Positions 1 through 9,006 of a stretch of DNA of 60,132 nt are shown piece by piece. This DNA comes from Rubrivivax sp. (lineage in GTDB: Bacteria > Pseudomonadota > Gammaproteobacteria > Burkholderiales > Burkholderiaceae_C): NCBI GenBank assembly GCA_030653505.1, contig JAURZK010000047.1:1-60132 (forward strand). The letters are read 5' to 3'. The first letter of the stretch is position 1, and each line of letters begins with the position of its first letter. The position numbers were made by a program, and so were the translations under genes. The notes beneath the pieces were generated by a model. The model did no database searches and was not told the origin of the DNA. It saw only the letters and a program-made list of their open reading frames with translations.

Positions 1-79
1 GATGGGCCGCGCGCTGAAGGAGGCCGGCACCGCGCTGGACTTCGCCGCCGCGGCGCTGAAAGCGAGCCTGGCACCATGA
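1..79 (+). CDS. 3' end of an unidentified gene
   Basis: The window opens inside a reading frame that ends at TGA 77-79 with residues KASLAP. Only about 25 codons are visible, rich in Ala, Leu and Gly, and no family can be recognised. The stop overlaps the ATG of the next gene (ATGA at 76-79), which suggests both belong to one transcript. The gene body lies upstream of the window. Confidence 0.45.
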   Translation, partial: MGRALKEAGTALDFAAAALKASLAP

Positions 80-933
80 AGCGCAGCGATTTCCGCCACC
101 TCGAGCGCCTGCGTGTGCGCTGGGCCGAGGTCGACCTGCAGTAGATCGTCTTCAACGGCCACTACCTGATGTACTTCGACACCGCCGTGGCCGGCTACTG
201 GCGCGCGCTGGCGCTGCCCTACAACGACAGCATGGCGGCGCTGGGCGGCGACCTCTACGTGCGCAAGGCGACGATCGACTACCTCGGCTCGGCGCGCTAC
301 GACGAGTTGCTCGACATCGGCGTACGCTGCGCGCACGTCGGCAACAGCTCGCTGCGGTTCGACACCGCGGTGTTCCGGGACGAGCGGCTGCTGGTGCATG
401 GCGAACTGGTCTACGTCTTTGCCGACGTCGCCACGCAGAAGGCCCGGCCGGTGCCGGCGCCGCTGCGGGCGCTGCTGCAGGCTTACGAAGCGGGGGAGGC
501 CGTGCTCGAACTTCGCACTGGCGACTGGACTGCGCTGGGCGCCGACGCGCGCGGCATCCGCCAGGCGGTGTTCGTCGACGAGCAGGGCATCGCGGCCGAG
601 CTGGTGGTCGACGACGCCGACGCCACGGCGCTGCACGCCCTGGCCACCAACCGGATGGGCTTGCCGGTGGCCAGCGGCCGCCTGCTGCAGCGGGAACCCG
701 GGCTGGCGCAGATCGGCCGCATGGCCACGCTGCCCGCGGTGCGGGGTGCGCAGCTCGGTTCGGCCGTGCTGCGCGCCTTGACGGACCTGGCGCGCCAGCG
801 CGGCGACACGGCCGTGATGCTGCAGGCGCAGACCGCGGCGGTGGGCTTCTACCAACGTCATGGCTTCGAACGCGAAGGCGAGGTGTTCGAAGCGGCCGGC
901 GTGCCGCACCAGGCCATGCGCCGGGCGCTGTAG
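76..933 (+). pseudogene. acyl-CoA thioesterase-GNAT acetyltransferase fusion with in-frame TAG
   Basis: From ATG 76 the frame reads RVRWAEVDLQ, then a TAG stop at 142-144 (codon 23), then IVFNGHYLMYFD and onward without another stop to 933. The first half is a YbgC/FadM-type hot-dog thioesterase; the stop falls inside its conserved N-terminal block, where related proteins usually have a residue such as Lys or Gly. The second half (about residues 150-285) is a GNAT N-acetyltransferase, with the acetyl-CoA-binding stretch RGAQLGSAVL. The only later start is ATG 169, which would remove the first strand and part of the thioesterase active-site region but leave the GNAT half intact. A single AAG-to-TAG change would explain it, so this may be a recent nonsense mutation, a sequencing error, or a shortened protein that still acetylates. 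Confidence 0.6.
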
Positions 934-949
934 CGCCGAGCGTCGAACT

Positions 950-1255
950 TCAGTCCGGCGGGTCGAGCCGCTCGAAGACCTCGACGTGGCGGGCCAGGCC
1001 TTCGAAGGACGCCAACGCCCCGGCCGCAGCGGCTTCGATGGCGGCCTGCAGCGCTGGCGTCACGCCGCCAGGCAGCGCGCTGTAGGTTTCCATGAAGGTG
1101 AGCTTGTCGCCGGTCTCCTCGGCCCGCCGCATCAGGCGCGACAGCAGCGCAGGCTGGGCGCGGCGAAGCGACTGCTGCATGAGCGTTGCCTTGGCTTGCG
1201 CCTCGGCACCACGCGCACGCTCGACCTTCCAATAGACAAAGAGCTCGCGCGGCAT
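950..1255 (-). CDS. DUF4936 family protein
   Basis: A 101-residue protein starting MPRELFVYWKVE, which resembles the DUF4936 family of Burkholderiales (small cytoplasmic proteins of unknown function with a RELFxYWK start and an ETYSALPG-like segment near the middle). The chosen ATG at 1255 lies one base after the ygfZ stop (TGA, G, ATG), so translation is probably coupled. A longer start at 1282 inside ygfZ is possible but adds residues unlike the family start. Its role is unknown; the ygfZ link suggests a housekeeping setting. Confidence 0.75.
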   Translation of the reverse strand: MPRELFVYWKVERARGAEAQAKATLMQQSLRRAQPALLSRLMRRAEETGDKLTFMETYSALPGGVTPALQAAIEAAAAGALASFEGLARHVEVFERLDPPD

Positions 1256-1256
1256 C

Positions 1257-2210
1257 TCAAGGTGCTTCGGATGGGAAGGCATAGGGCAGGGCGGCCGGCG
1301 TCAGCACAGGGCCATCGGCCGCGCCGGCGTGAAGGCTGCCACTTTCCAGCGCCGCCAGCTTCAGTTCCACCAGCGCCGCGTGGCGGCCAGCCCAGGCGCC
1401 CGCGAGCACCACCATGCCGGCGGGCTGGCCGGGGTCGGCACTGTGGAAGACCTCCTGCCCAGGTTGCAGCGGCACGGCCGCTTCGACGACGTGGCCGCGC
1501 CGTTTCAGCGTGCCGCGGTACTGGCTGCGCGCCACGATTTCCTGACCGGGATAGCAGCCCTTCTGGAAGTTCACGCCGCCAACAAGTTCGAGGTTGACCA
1601 TCTGCGGCACGAACTGCTCGGCCGTGGCGGCGCTGATGCGCGCCACGCCGCTGTGCACCTCCAGCCAGCGCCAGGCATCGGCGTCCAGCGGTGCACCGGC
1701 GGGCGCTTCGGTGCCGGCCCACATGGCCCGCGGCACGGCGCGGCCTTGAATAGCGGCGTCGGGCAGGCGCAGCAGATCTGCGGCGCCGGCGCTGCCGCGC
1801 GCCCACACGGTCGCCGGTGCCGCCGCGGCAGCATCTCCGGCCAGGCCCCACAGCGGCCACTCGGCGCTGGCGTCGCTGAGCTTGCACTTCGCGCGCAGCA
1901 CGAACATCGACAGCCGCTTGAGCACACCCGGCAGCAGGTCTGCGCTGCAGGCCAGCAGGATCTCATCGGGCCCGCGTCGCCACATCACGAAGCTGGCCAG
2001 CAAGCGACCCTTGACCGAGCAGTAGCCGGCCAGGCGGGCGTGGGCCTCGTCCAGGTGCAACACGTCCTGCGTCAGCTGGCCGTGCAGGAAGCTGGCGGTG
2101 TCGGCGCCGCTGGCGCGGATCACGCCCCAGTCGTCCAGGCGCGTGACGCCCTGGGGCAGGGCGGGCGACGGACTCGCGTCGACCATGTTGGCAGGCAGGA
2201 TGGGGCTCAT
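1257..2210 (-). CDS. ygfZ: tRNA-modifying / Fe-S cluster protein YgfZ
   Basis: A folate-binding YgfZ/GcvT-like protein of about 317 residues. YgfZ proteins help keep certain iron-sulfur enzymes active, including MiaB-type radical SAM enzymes. The signature KGCYPGQE is present with its conserved cysteine at about residue 219, followed by ARSQYRG. The N-terminal stretch with GQLTQDV and GYCSVKGRLLA is also typical. The start MSPILPANMVD (2210) was preferred over the one at 2234, which would overlap the divergent mltG start. The gene is divergent from mltG and coupled to the DUF4936 gene downstream. Confidence 0.9.
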   Translation of the reverse strand: MSPILPANMVDASPSPALPQGVTRLDDWGVIRASGADTASFLHGQLTQDVLHLDEAHARLAGYCSVKGRLLASFVMWRRGPDEILLACSADLLPGVLKRLSMFVLRAKCKLSDASAEWPLWGLAGDAAAAAPATVWARGSAGAADLLRLPDAAIQGRAVPRAMWAGTEAPAGAPLDADAWRWLEVHSGVARISAATAEQFVPQMVNLELVGGVNFQKGCYPGQEIVARSQYRGTLKRRGHVVEAAVPLQPGQEVFHSADPGQPAGMVVLAGAWAGRHAALVELKLAALESGSLHAGAADGPVLTPAALPYAFPSEAP

Positions 2211-2232
2211 CGCTTCATTATGATCAGCCGCC

Positions 2233-3246
2233 ATGTCGCGTCGCTTCCGGGGCCTTGGTCTGTGGTTGACCCTGCTGGCGCTGCCCGTGGTGCTGGCGCT
2301 CGCGCTCGCGGCGGGGGTCTACTGGTGGCTCGACCGGCCTCTGCCGCTGTCCGCGGCCACGGCCGAACTGTCCATCGAGGCCGGCGCCACGCCGCGCGAC
2401 GTTGCGCAGGCCTGGGTCGACGCCGGGGTACGGACCTCGCCACGCCTGCTCTACGAGTGGTTCCGCTGGTCGGGTCAGGCCCGCCGCATCCGCGCCGGCA
2501 GCTACGAGATCGACGCCGGCACCTCGCCGCGGCAGCTGCTCGACAAGATGGTGCAAGGCCTGGAAACGCTGGAGCAGGTGCGGTTCATCGAAGGCTGGAC
2601 CTTGCGCCAGCTGCGCGCCGCGCTGGCACGTGCGCCGCACCTGAAACCCGTCACCGCCGACTGGAGCGAAGCGCAGCTGATGGCCGCCCTGGGCGCGCCG
2701 GGCCAGCCCGGGGAAGGGCGCTTCTTTCCCGACACCTACGTCTACAGCCGCAAGGTCAGCGACCTCACCGTGCTCAAGCGCGCCTACCGCGCGATGCAGC
2801 AGCGGCTTGACGCCACCTGGGCCGAACGTGCGCCCGACACGCCGCTGAAGAGCGCCGACGAGGCGCTGATCCTGGCCTCCATCGTCGAAAAGGAAACCGG
2901 GCTGCCGGCGGACCGCGCCAAAGTCGCGTCGGTTTTCGTCAACCGGCTGCGCATCGGCATGCCGCTGCAGACCGACCCCACCGTGATCTACGGCCTGGGC
3001 GAGGCCTTCGACGGCAACCTGCGCAAGCGCGACCTGCTGGCCGACACGCCCTACAACACCTACACCCGCGGCGGCCTGCCGCCGACACCCATCGCACTGC
3101 CCGGGCTGGCCTCGCTGCGCGCAGCGGTGCGGCCCGAGGCCGGCAAGGCGCTGTACTTCGTCGCCCGCGGCGACGGCAGCAGCGTCTTCAGCGAAAACCT
3201 GGCCGACCATAATCGCGCGGTGAACCAGTACCAGCGCGGCCGATGA
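2233..3246 (+). CDS. mltG: Endolytic murein transglycosylase MltG
   Basis: A 337-residue YceG/MltG protein. It is anchored in the inner membrane and cleaves nascent peptidoglycan glycan strands in the periplasm, ending their growth. One membrane segment occupies about residues 7-30, followed by a LysM-like region and the catalytic domain. The motif ASIVEKETG contains the catalytic Glu (about residue 219), and the later stretch [12 protein letters not shown] is also family-typical. The stop overlaps the tmk start by ATGA (3243-3246). This mltG-tmk-holB order is widespread in proteobacteria, so the genes are probably one operon. Confidence 0.95.
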   Translation: MSRRFRGLGLWLTLLALPVVLALALAAGVYWWLDRPLPLSAATAELSIEAGATPRDVAQAWVDAGVRTSPRLLYEWFRWSGQARRIRAGSYEIDAGTSPRQLLDKMVQGLETLEQVRFIEGWTLRQLRAALARAPHLKPVTADWSEAQLMAALGAPGQPGEGRFFPDTYVYSRKVSDLTVLKRAYRAMQQRLDATWAERAPDTPLKSADEALILASIVEKETGLPADRAKVASVFVNRLRIGMPLQTDPTVIYGLGEAFDGNLRKRDLLADTPYNTYTRGGLPPTPIALPGLASLRAAVRPEAGKALYFVARGDGSSVFSENLADHNRAVNQYQRGR

Positions 3247-3872
3247 CGGCCCCATCGGCCGGCGGCCGCTTCATCACGCTCGAAGGCATCGACGGCGCGG
3301 GCAAGAGCTCGCACATCGAGGCCCTGGCCGCCTGGCTGCGCGCGCGCGACCACGAGGTGGTGGTGACGCGTGAACCCGGCGGCACCGCGCTCGCCGAACG
3401 CCTGCGAGACCTGGTGCTGCACCTGCCGATGGACACGCTGACCGAGGCGTTGCTGGTCTTCGCGGCGCGCCGCGACCACCTGCTGAATCTGATCGAACCG
3501 GCGCTGGCGCGCGGCGCCACCGTGCTGTGCGACCGCTTCACCGACGCCACCTTCGCCTACCAGGGCGGCGGCCGCGGTTTCGACCTCGACGTGCTCGCCG
3601 GCCTGGAAGGCTGGGTTCAGCACGGTCGCCAGCCCGACCTGACGCTGTGGTTCCGCATCGCGCCGGCCGCTGCCGCGTCCCGGCGTGCCGAAGCCCGCGC
3701 CCCCGACCGCTTCGAGTCGCAGGACGAGGCCTTTTTCGCGCGCGTCGACGCTGGCTACGCGGCGCGCTGCGCTGCGGCACCCGCGCGCTTTGCAGCGCTG
3801 GACGCCGGCGCCGATCGCAGCGACGTGTGGGCGCAGATCGAGGCCGTGCTGCTGCAGCGCGGCTTCGCCTGA
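3243..3872 (+). CDS. tmk: Thymidylate kinase
   Basis: A 209-residue dTMP kinase making dTDP from dTMP and ATP for DNA synthesis. The P-loop GIDGAGKSS is at residues 15-23, the thymidylate-binding TREPGGT follows at about 44-50, and [17 protein letters not shown] matches the DR(Y/F)xxSxxAYQG block. Here Asp-Ala replaces the usual Ser-Ser after DRFT, a mild variation. Length is normal. Coupled to mltG by ATGA and 8 bp upstream of holB. Confidence 0.95.
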   Translation: MTAPSAGGRFITLEGIDGAGKSSHIEALAAWLRARDHEVVVTREPGGTALAERLRDLVLHLPMDTLTEALLVFAARRDHLLNLIEPALARGATVLCDRFTDATFAYQGGGRGFDLDVLAGLEGWVQHGRQPDLTLWFRIAPAAAASRRAEARAPDRFESQDEAFFARVDAGYAARCAAAPARFAALDAGADRSDVWAQIEAVLLQRGFA

Positions 3873-3880
3873 TCCGCGCC

Positions 3881-4945
3881 ATGCTCGTCGACGACACCGG
3901 CGCGTTGCCGCTGCCCTGGCTGGCCGCGCCGCTGGCGCAGGCGCTGGCCACGCACCGCGGCCATGCGCTGCTGGTGCACGGCGCGCCGGGAGTGGGCGCG
4001 ATGGCCTTCGCCTTCACGCTGGCCCAGGCCTGGCTGTGCGAGGCCGAGGGCACCCCAGCGCGCCCCTGCGGCCGCTGCGGCAGCTGCCGCCTGATACAGA
4101 GCCACGTGCACCCCGACCTGACGGTGCTGCTGCCCGAGACGCTGCGCCGCGAGCACGACTGGCCGCTGCCCGACGACCGCGGCGACAGCGACGACAGCAA
4201 GCGCAAGCCCAGCCGGCAGATCCGCATCGACGAGGTGCGGCTGCTCATCGAACGCCTGACGCGCACCAGCGCCCGCGGCCGCGCCAAGGTGGCACTGCTG
4301 CATCCGGCCGACGTTCTCAACACGCAGTCCGCCAACGCGCTGCTGAAGACGCTGGAGGAACCGGCGCCGGGCACGCGGCTGCTGCTGACGACATCCGACC
4401 CGGCGTCGCTGCTGCCCACGGTGCGCAGCCGCTGCCAACTGCTGCACCTGACTGAGCCCGCCGCCGACGTGGCCCTGGCCTGGCTGCAGGCCCAGGGCGT
4501 GCCGGACGCGGCCGACGCCCAGGTGCTGCTGGCGGCCTGCAGCGGCCGCCCGCTGGACGCGCTGGCGATGCAGCAGGGCGGCGTGGATGCCCGCGCCTGG
4601 GCCGCGCTGCCCGCCGCGGTGGCCGCCGGCAACGCTGCCTCGCTGTCGGGGTGGACGGTCCCGAGGGCGCTCGACGCGCTGCAGAAGCTCTGCCACGACG
4701 CGCTGGCCCGCACCACCGGCGGCGCGGCGCGCTACTTTCCGAACGCTGGCGTGCCCGCTCGCGCATCGCCCGAACGGCTGTCCGCCTGGTCGCGCGAGCT
4801 CGAACGTGTCGCGCGCCACGCCGAGCATCCCTGGAGCGAAGCGCTGCTGGTCGAAGCCATGGTGCAAGGCGGGGCCGAGGCGCTGTCGCGCCCCGTGCCG
4901 CGTGGCCCGGCGCCAGCCCGGCGCTTGGATACACTCGACAGATGA
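3881..4945 (+). CDS. holB: DNA polymerase III delta' subunit
   Basis: A 354-residue clamp-loader subunit that works with gamma/tau and delta to load the beta clamp. The zinc-binding cysteines are visible in CGRCGSCRLIQSHVHPDL. Further on are ADVLNTQSANALLKTLEEP and TVRSRCQLL, the usual delta' blocks with the SRC motif. The Walker-A-like loop (HGAPGVGAM) lacks the GKT, as expected for the non-hydrolysing delta' subunit. ATG 3881 was chosen because it gives the family N-terminus (LPWLAAPLAQAL) and starts 8 bp after tmk; the open frame continues upstream inside tmk without meaning. The stop overlaps pilZ by ATGA. Confidence 0.93.
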   Translation: MLVDDTGALPLPWLAAPLAQALATHRGHALLVHGAPGVGAMAFAFTLAQAWLCEAEGTPARPCGRCGSCRLIQSHVHPDLTVLLPETLRREHDWPLPDDRGDSDDSKRKPSRQIRIDEVRLLIERLTRTSARGRAKVALLHPADVLNTQSANALLKTLEEPAPGTRLLLTTSDPASLLPTVRSRCQLLHLTEPAADVALAWLQAQGVPDAADAQVLLAACSGRPLDALAMQQGGVDARAWAALPAAVAAGNAASLSGWTVPRALDALQKLCHDALARTTGGAARYFPNAGVPARASPERLSAWSRELERVARHAEHPWSEALLVEAMVQGGAEALSRPVPRGPAPARRLDTLDR

Positions 4946-5349
4946 AAGACCGTGTCACTACCCGCGCAGGCGGCCTGGGTCCGCCGCTGTCGCCCGGGGG
5001 TCAGGCCGCGTCGCGGCCCAGCGTCATCCAGCTCGTGTTCCGCGAGAAGGGTGCCCTCTACGCTGCCTACATCCCGGTCTTCACCGACGGCGGTCTCTTC
5101 GTGCCCACCACGCGCGAGTACAAGCTGGGCGAAGACATCTACCTGCTGCTGTCGCTGCCCGACGACCCGCAACGCTTTCCGGTCGCCGGCAAGGTGGCCT
5201 GGATCACGCCGCCTAACGCCTCTGGCGGGCGCACCCAGGGTGTCGGTGTGCGCTTCCCGAACGACGAGAAGTCGCGCCAGCTGAAGATCAGGATAGAGGA
5301 AGTGCTGGGCACAAGCATCTCTTCGTCCAAGCCCACGCAGACGCTCTAG
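4942..5349 (+). CDS. pilZ: Type IV pilus assembly protein PilZ
   Basis: A 135-residue protein with one PilZ domain, lying next to holB as in Pseudomonas and many betaproteobacteria. The body matches stand-alone PilZ: LVFREKGALYAAYIPVF, FVPTTREYKLGED, and GRTQGVGVRFPND. The c-di-GMP-binding RxxxR motif of canonical PilZ domains is not seen at the N-terminus, which is usual for this pilus-assembly subgroup; those proteins act through PilB/FimX partners rather than by binding the nucleotide. ATG 4942 overlaps the holB stop. Confidence 0.88.
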   Translation: MKDRVTTRAGGLGPPLSPGGQAASRPSVIQLVFREKGALYAAYIPVFTDGGLFVPTTREYKLGEDIYLLLSLPDDPQRFPVAGKVAWITPPNASGGRTQGVGVRFPNDEKSRQLKIRIEEVLGTSISSSKPTQTL

Positions 5350-5403
5350 CGCGCCTGCGCTGTGCCGGGCGCCGCCGCGGCGCAGGCGAGACACCCTGGC
5401 CCG

Positions 5404-6219
5404 ATGTACATCGACTCCCACTGCCATCTGAGTTTTCCCGAGCTGTCGGCGCGTCTGCCCGAGATCCGGCGCGAGATGGCCGCGCTGCAGGTCGACCGCG
5501 CGGTCTGCATCTGCACCACGCTCGAAGAGTTCCCGCAGGTGCACGCCCTGGCCACCGGGCACGACAACTTCTGGTGCACGGTGGGCGTGCACCCCGACAA
5601 CGAAGGCGTGCAGGAGCCGACGCTGGACGACCTGGTGCAGCGCGCCGCGCTGCCACGTGTGGTGGCCATCGGCGAAACCGGGCTGGACTACTACCGCCTG
5701 AACGGCCGCAGCGTCGCCGACATGGCCTGGCAGCGCGAGCGCTTTCGTGTGCACATCCGCGCGGCGCGGGCCACCGGGCTGCCGCTGGTCATCCACACCC
5801 GTTCGGCCAGCGAGGACACGCTGGCCGTGCTGCGCGAAGAGACAATCGACGCAGGGCAGGGCGCCGTGCGCGGCGTCTTCCATTGCTTCACCGAAACCAT
5901 GGCGGTGGCCATGGCGGCGCTGGAGATGGGGTTTCACATCTCGTTTTCCGGCATCCTGACCTTCCGCAACGCCGAGGCGCTGCGCGATGTGGCGCGTGCA
6001 GTGCCGCTGGAACGTTGCCTGATCGAGACCGACAGCCCCTACCTGGCCCCGGCGCCACACCGGGGCAAGACCAACCAGCCGGCCTGGGTGGCGCATGTGG
6101 CGGTGCAACTGGCGGCGCTGAAGTTGCTGCCGCTGGAGACCATCGCACGTGTCACCACGGCCAACGCCGAGGCCCTGTTCGGCCTCCCCAGCCTGTCGAA
6201 GGACAACACCAAATGTTGA
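5404..6219 (+). CDS. tatD: TatD family metal-dependent hydrolase
   Basis: A 271-residue TatD-family deoxyribonuclease-like hydrolase. Metal ligands are visible in order: DSHCHL (residues 4-9), the Glu of GETGLDYYR, the His of VIHTR, the His of FHCFTET, and the Asp of ETDSPYLAP. Members are 3'-5' DNases involved in DNA repair and related quality control. The start MYIDSHCHL matches the family; an upstream in-frame ATG at 5362 adds residues with no homology. The stop overlaps the next gene start (ATGTTGA at 6213-6219). Confidence 0.92.
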   Translation: MYIDSHCHLSFPELSARLPEIRREMAALQVDRAVCICTTLEEFPQVHALATGHDNFWCTVGVHPDNEGVQEPTLDDLVQRAALPRVVAIGETGLDYYRLNGRSVADMAWQRERFRVHIRAARATGLPLVIHTRSASEDTLAVLREETIDAGQGAVRGVFHCFTETMAVAMAALEMGFHISFSGILTFRNAEALRDVARAVPLERCLIETDSPYLAPAPHRGKTNQPAWVAHVAVQLAALKLLPLETIARVTTANAEALFGLPSLSKDNTKC

Positions 6220-6851
6220 TAAGTAACTTTAGATATATTCTTTACGCCTTTGTTTTGCTTATATTTTCAACGGCGCATGCACAGACGTCGGTGGACTTTT
6301 TCCGCGCCATCAACGTCGACGATGCCAGCAAGGTGAAGCAGCTGCTGGACCGCGGCTTCGACCCCAACACCGTCGACGAAAAGGGCCAGGTCGGGCTCTA
6401 TCTGGCCTTCCGCGACGAGTCGCCCAAGGCCGTGGCAGTGCTGCTGGCGCATCCGCGGACACGCATCGACGCCGTCAACAACGCCGACGAGACACCGCTG
6501 ATGATGGCGGCGCTGCGTGGCCAGCTCGATGGCGCCCGGCAGCTGCTGGACCGGGGTGCCGCACACAACCGGCCGGGCTGGACACCCTTGCACTACGCGG
6601 CCTCGGGGCCCGAGCCCCGCATGGTGGCGCTGCTGCTGGAGCGCGGCGCGCAGGTCGAGGCGCTGTCGCCCAACCGCAGCACGCCGCTGATGATGGCCGC
6701 GCGTTACGGCCCCGAAGAGGCGGTGGACCTGCTGCTGGCCCGCGGCGCCAGCCTGCGCGCGCGCAACGATGCCGACCTGGGCGCGGTGGAGTTCGCCGAA
6801 CTGGCCGGGCGTGATTCGCTGGCGGCGCGGCTGAGGTCAGCGGCACGCTGA
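6213..6851 (+). CDS. Exported ankyrin-repeat protein
   Basis: A 212-residue protein. The first 24 residues form a signal peptide (hydrophobic core YILYAFVLLIF, then AHAQ). The rest is four to five ankyrin repeats, with units such as TPLMMAALRGQLDGARQLLDRGA, TPLHYAA and TPLMMAARYGPEEAVDLLLARGA read along the chain. It probably acts as a periplasmic protein-binding scaffold; the partner is unknown. The start overlaps the tatD stop by seven bases. The first 80 bases are markedly AT-rich for this genome, perhaps to keep the translation start unpaired. Confidence 0.85.
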   Translation: MLISNFRYILYAFVLLIFSTAHAQTSVDFFRAINVDDASKVKQLLDRGFDPNTVDEKGQVGLYLAFRDESPKAVAVLLAHPRTRIDAVNNADETPLMMAALRGQLDGARQLLDRGAAHNRPGWTPLHYAASGPEPRMVALLLERGAQVEALSPNRSTPLMMAARYGPEEAVDLLLARGASLRARNDADLGAVEFAELAGRDSLAARLRSAAR

Positions 6852-7002
6852 GCCGCCGAGCAACCGATACAGGCACCGGCGTGCAGGGTGACCGTGTCAG
6901 AAGTCATCCGACAAGCCCTTTGGTATTCCGCCGACTCGGCAAGCGCTGCAGTGCGACCTAAAGTTGTCGAAGCTGTACCCATTGCAGCAGCAGGAGTCCG
7001 TC

Positions 7003-7212
7003 ATGGCGCATCAATCTCCGGAACACAACCCGTTCATGTTGATGATCAACCCAGAGGTCGTGCTGGCCGCCATGGCGAAGTCCGAACGCCTCGGGCAGCT
7101 CAACCGCCACCTGTGCCGGCCGCTGGACCGGCTGGTCACCTCGGGCGCCGATGCGAGCGCCGCCGAGCCGGACGAGCTTCCTGACGAGTTGACCCCCAGC
7201 GATCAGCGCTGA
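7003..7212 (+). CDS. Small conserved hypothetical protein
   Basis: A 69-residue acidic protein starting MAHQSPEHNPFMLMINPEVV. ATG 7003 has a good ribosome-binding site (AGGAG, six bases upstream). No signal peptide, membrane segment or known domain is seen. Its last 77 bases overlap the tail of the convergent gene 7136-7873. I have a weak impression that such short proteins occur in related Burkholderiales, but I cannot name a family. Confidence 0.6.
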   Translation: MAHQSPEHNPFMLMINPEVVLAAMAKSERLGQLNRHLCRPLDRLVTSGADASAAEPDELPDELTPSDQR

Positions 7213-7873
7213 GCGTGCGATCGGCCGGTGGCCCCGGCACCCGGCCCGCATTCGCTGCGGCGCGCGCAAACAGCGCTGAAATGCTCCAGATCAGCAGCAG
7301 GCCACCGCCCACGCTGCTCAGCACCAGCCAGCGGTTCTCGCGCACGTATTCGATGACCTCGCGCGGCAGCAGCAGCCAGCGCGGCAGCGGTTCACCGCTG
7401 GATGAGACACCCGGCCGACGCGACGGCGCGGCCTCGGCACCCACCGTGCCGCGCGGCTCGACGGTGGCCGTCCGGGCGGCCTGCACCATGGGCGTGACCC
7501 CGGAACCGAAGAGCCCCGAAGGCGGCGTTGGTGGCACGTCGGCGCGTGGTCCGGAGACCGCCTGGGCTGTGAGCGGCGGCATGGTGCCGGCCGGTGCGAC
7601 CCGCGGCTTGAGGTCACCCGCGCCCGTCGAGCGCTGACGCTCGTTGAACTGCAGCCCGGCGCTTCGCTGCTGCATCTCTATCAGCAGGTCGATCGTGCGT
7701 GACCCGGTGGCGCCGTCCGACGCGCGCAACTTGTCGGGCAAGGCGAGTTGCTCGCGTTGGTTCTGCTCTGCCGACTCGAGGCTGTTCGGCGCCGTCGACG
7801 CCGTCGGCGCCGCATGCACGAGCGCGGTCGACAAGGCAGTGATGAGAAGGCTCAGACTGGCGGCGCGATGCAT
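7136..7873 (-). CDS. Exported, C-terminally anchored hypothetical protein
   Basis: A 245-residue protein with a signal peptide (SLSLLITALSTALVHAAP, about residues 5-22), a long low-complexity Pro/Ala/Thr region, and one membrane segment near residues 182-205 (WLVLSSVGGGLLLIWSISAL) followed by a very basic tail. This suggests a periplasmic linker anchored in the inner membrane. The tail overlaps the convergent small gene at 7003-7212. No catalytic domain is visible and I do not recognise the family. Confidence 0.6.
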   Translation of the reverse strand: MHRAASLSLLITALSTALVHAAPTASTAPNSLESAEQNQREQLALPDKLRASDGATGSRTIDLLIEMQQRSAGLQFNERQRSTGAGDLKPRVAPAGTMPPLTAQAVSGPRADVPPTPPSGLFGSGVTPMVQAARTATVEPRGTVGAEAAPSRRPGVSSSGEPLPRWLLLPREVIEYVRENRWLVLSSVGGGLLLIWSISALFARAAANAGRVPGPPADRTLSADRWGSTRQEARPARRRSHRRPR

Positions 7874-8175
7874 GTGGCGAGCGGAAAGCGGCGATTCGTG
7901 CGTCTGGAGCGCGGTGATGCATGGCTACCAGCAAGTTCCGCTCCCAGGTCCAAAACTTCTGGTGGCTAAGGCACTTGGTGTTGTCATGCCCCCCGAACTG
8001 GGGAGGTGCTGTAAGCGGCATCGACATACCGTATTGTGTACGATGTATATTATGTTAACTACATGCTGGAGTTGGACCTAGACCATACGGCCGTGCTCAA
8101 AGATGGTGAACGCGTCCTTCCCGGCGGAACCTGTGAGGCGGCGGCTAGCATCGCAGTGATGGACGCCCTCCCCGC
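7874..8175. other. Intergenic region between divergent genes
   Basis: About 300 bases between the divergent starts at 7873 and 8176. There is a distinctly AT-rich patch at about 8030-8066 containing TATATTATG and the palindrome GTTAAC. It is the natural place for promoters of both genes, but I could not assign convincing -35 and -10 boxes. No gene is supported here. Confidence 0.4.
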
Positions 8176-9006
8176 ATGACGCCGAGCGCACAGATCGCCA
8201 CCGCCGCCGAGCTGATCGCCCAGGCCGACGCCATCGCCGTCACGGCCGGTGCGGGCATGGGTGTCGACTCGGGCCTGCCGGACTTCCGCGGCAGCCAGGG
8301 CTTCTGGAAAGCCTACCCGGCGCTGCAGGCATCGGGCCTGCAGTTCGAGGACGTCGCCTCGCCCCGCACCTTCGTCAGCGCCCCGCGCACTGCCTGGGGC
8401 TTCTACGGCCACCGCTTGCGCCTGTACCGCGGCACGGTGCCGCATGCGGGCTTCCAGGTGCTGCGGCGCTGGGCCGAACGCATGCTGCATGGCGGCTGGG
8501 TCTACACCTCGAACGTCGACGGCCAGTTCCAGAAAGCCGGCTTCGACACACAGCGCATCGCCGAATGCCACGGCTCCATCCACCGCCTGCAGTGCACCGG
8601 CTGCGACGCCGCACCCTGGCCCGCCGACACGCTGACGCCGGACGTCGACGAAGCCGCCTGCCGCTGGCTGGGCCCGCTGCCGAGTTGCCCCCGCTGCGGT
8701 GCGCTGGCGCGCCCGAACATCCTGATGTTCAGCGACAGCGGCTGGAAGGAAGACGTGGCGGCACGCCAGGAACGCGCCACCGAAGCCTGGCTGCGCCGGG
8801 TGCGGCGGCCGCTGGTCGTCGAACTCGGCGCTGGCACGGCCATCCCCAGCGTGCGCCGCTTCGGCCACCGCGTCATCCGCGACTTCGGCGGCCGCATGCT
8901 GCGCATCAACCCGCGTGAATCCGCACCGCCCACGACGTCGGACGTTGGCCTGGCGCTGGGCGCCGCCGAGGCCCTGGCAGCCATCGACGCCGTGCTCAGC
9001 CCATGA
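8176..9006 (+). CDS. Sir2-family NAD-dependent protein deacylase
   Basis: A 276-residue sirtuin-like protein. The NAD-binding loop reads GAGMGVDSGLPDFRG (about residues 26-40), TSNVDGQF corresponds to the TQNxDxL block, and ECHGS carries the catalytic His. Two zinc-knuckle pairs are present: CTGCDA and CPRCGA. GAGTAIPSVR is the late NAD-binding segment. Such enzymes remove acyl groups from lysine using NAD, but the substrate here is unknown. The Met in GAGMG, where most sirtuins have Ile or Ser, marks a bacterial subgroup. It is coupled by ATGA to the downstream lipoprotein gene, an unusual pairing. Confidence 0.85.
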   Translation: MTPSAQIATAAELIAQADAIAVTAGAGMGVDSGLPDFRGSQGFWKAYPALQASGLQFEDVASPRTFVSAPRTAWGFYGHRLRLYRGTVPHAGFQVLRRWAERMLHGGWVYTSNVDGQFQKAGFDTQRIAECHGSIHRLQCTGCDAAPWPADTLTPDVDEAACRWLGPLPSCPRCGALARPNILMFSDSGWKEDVAARQERATEAWLRRVRRPLVVELGAGTAIPSVRRFGHRVIRDFGGRMLRINPRESAPPTTSDVGLALGAAEALAAIDAVLSP

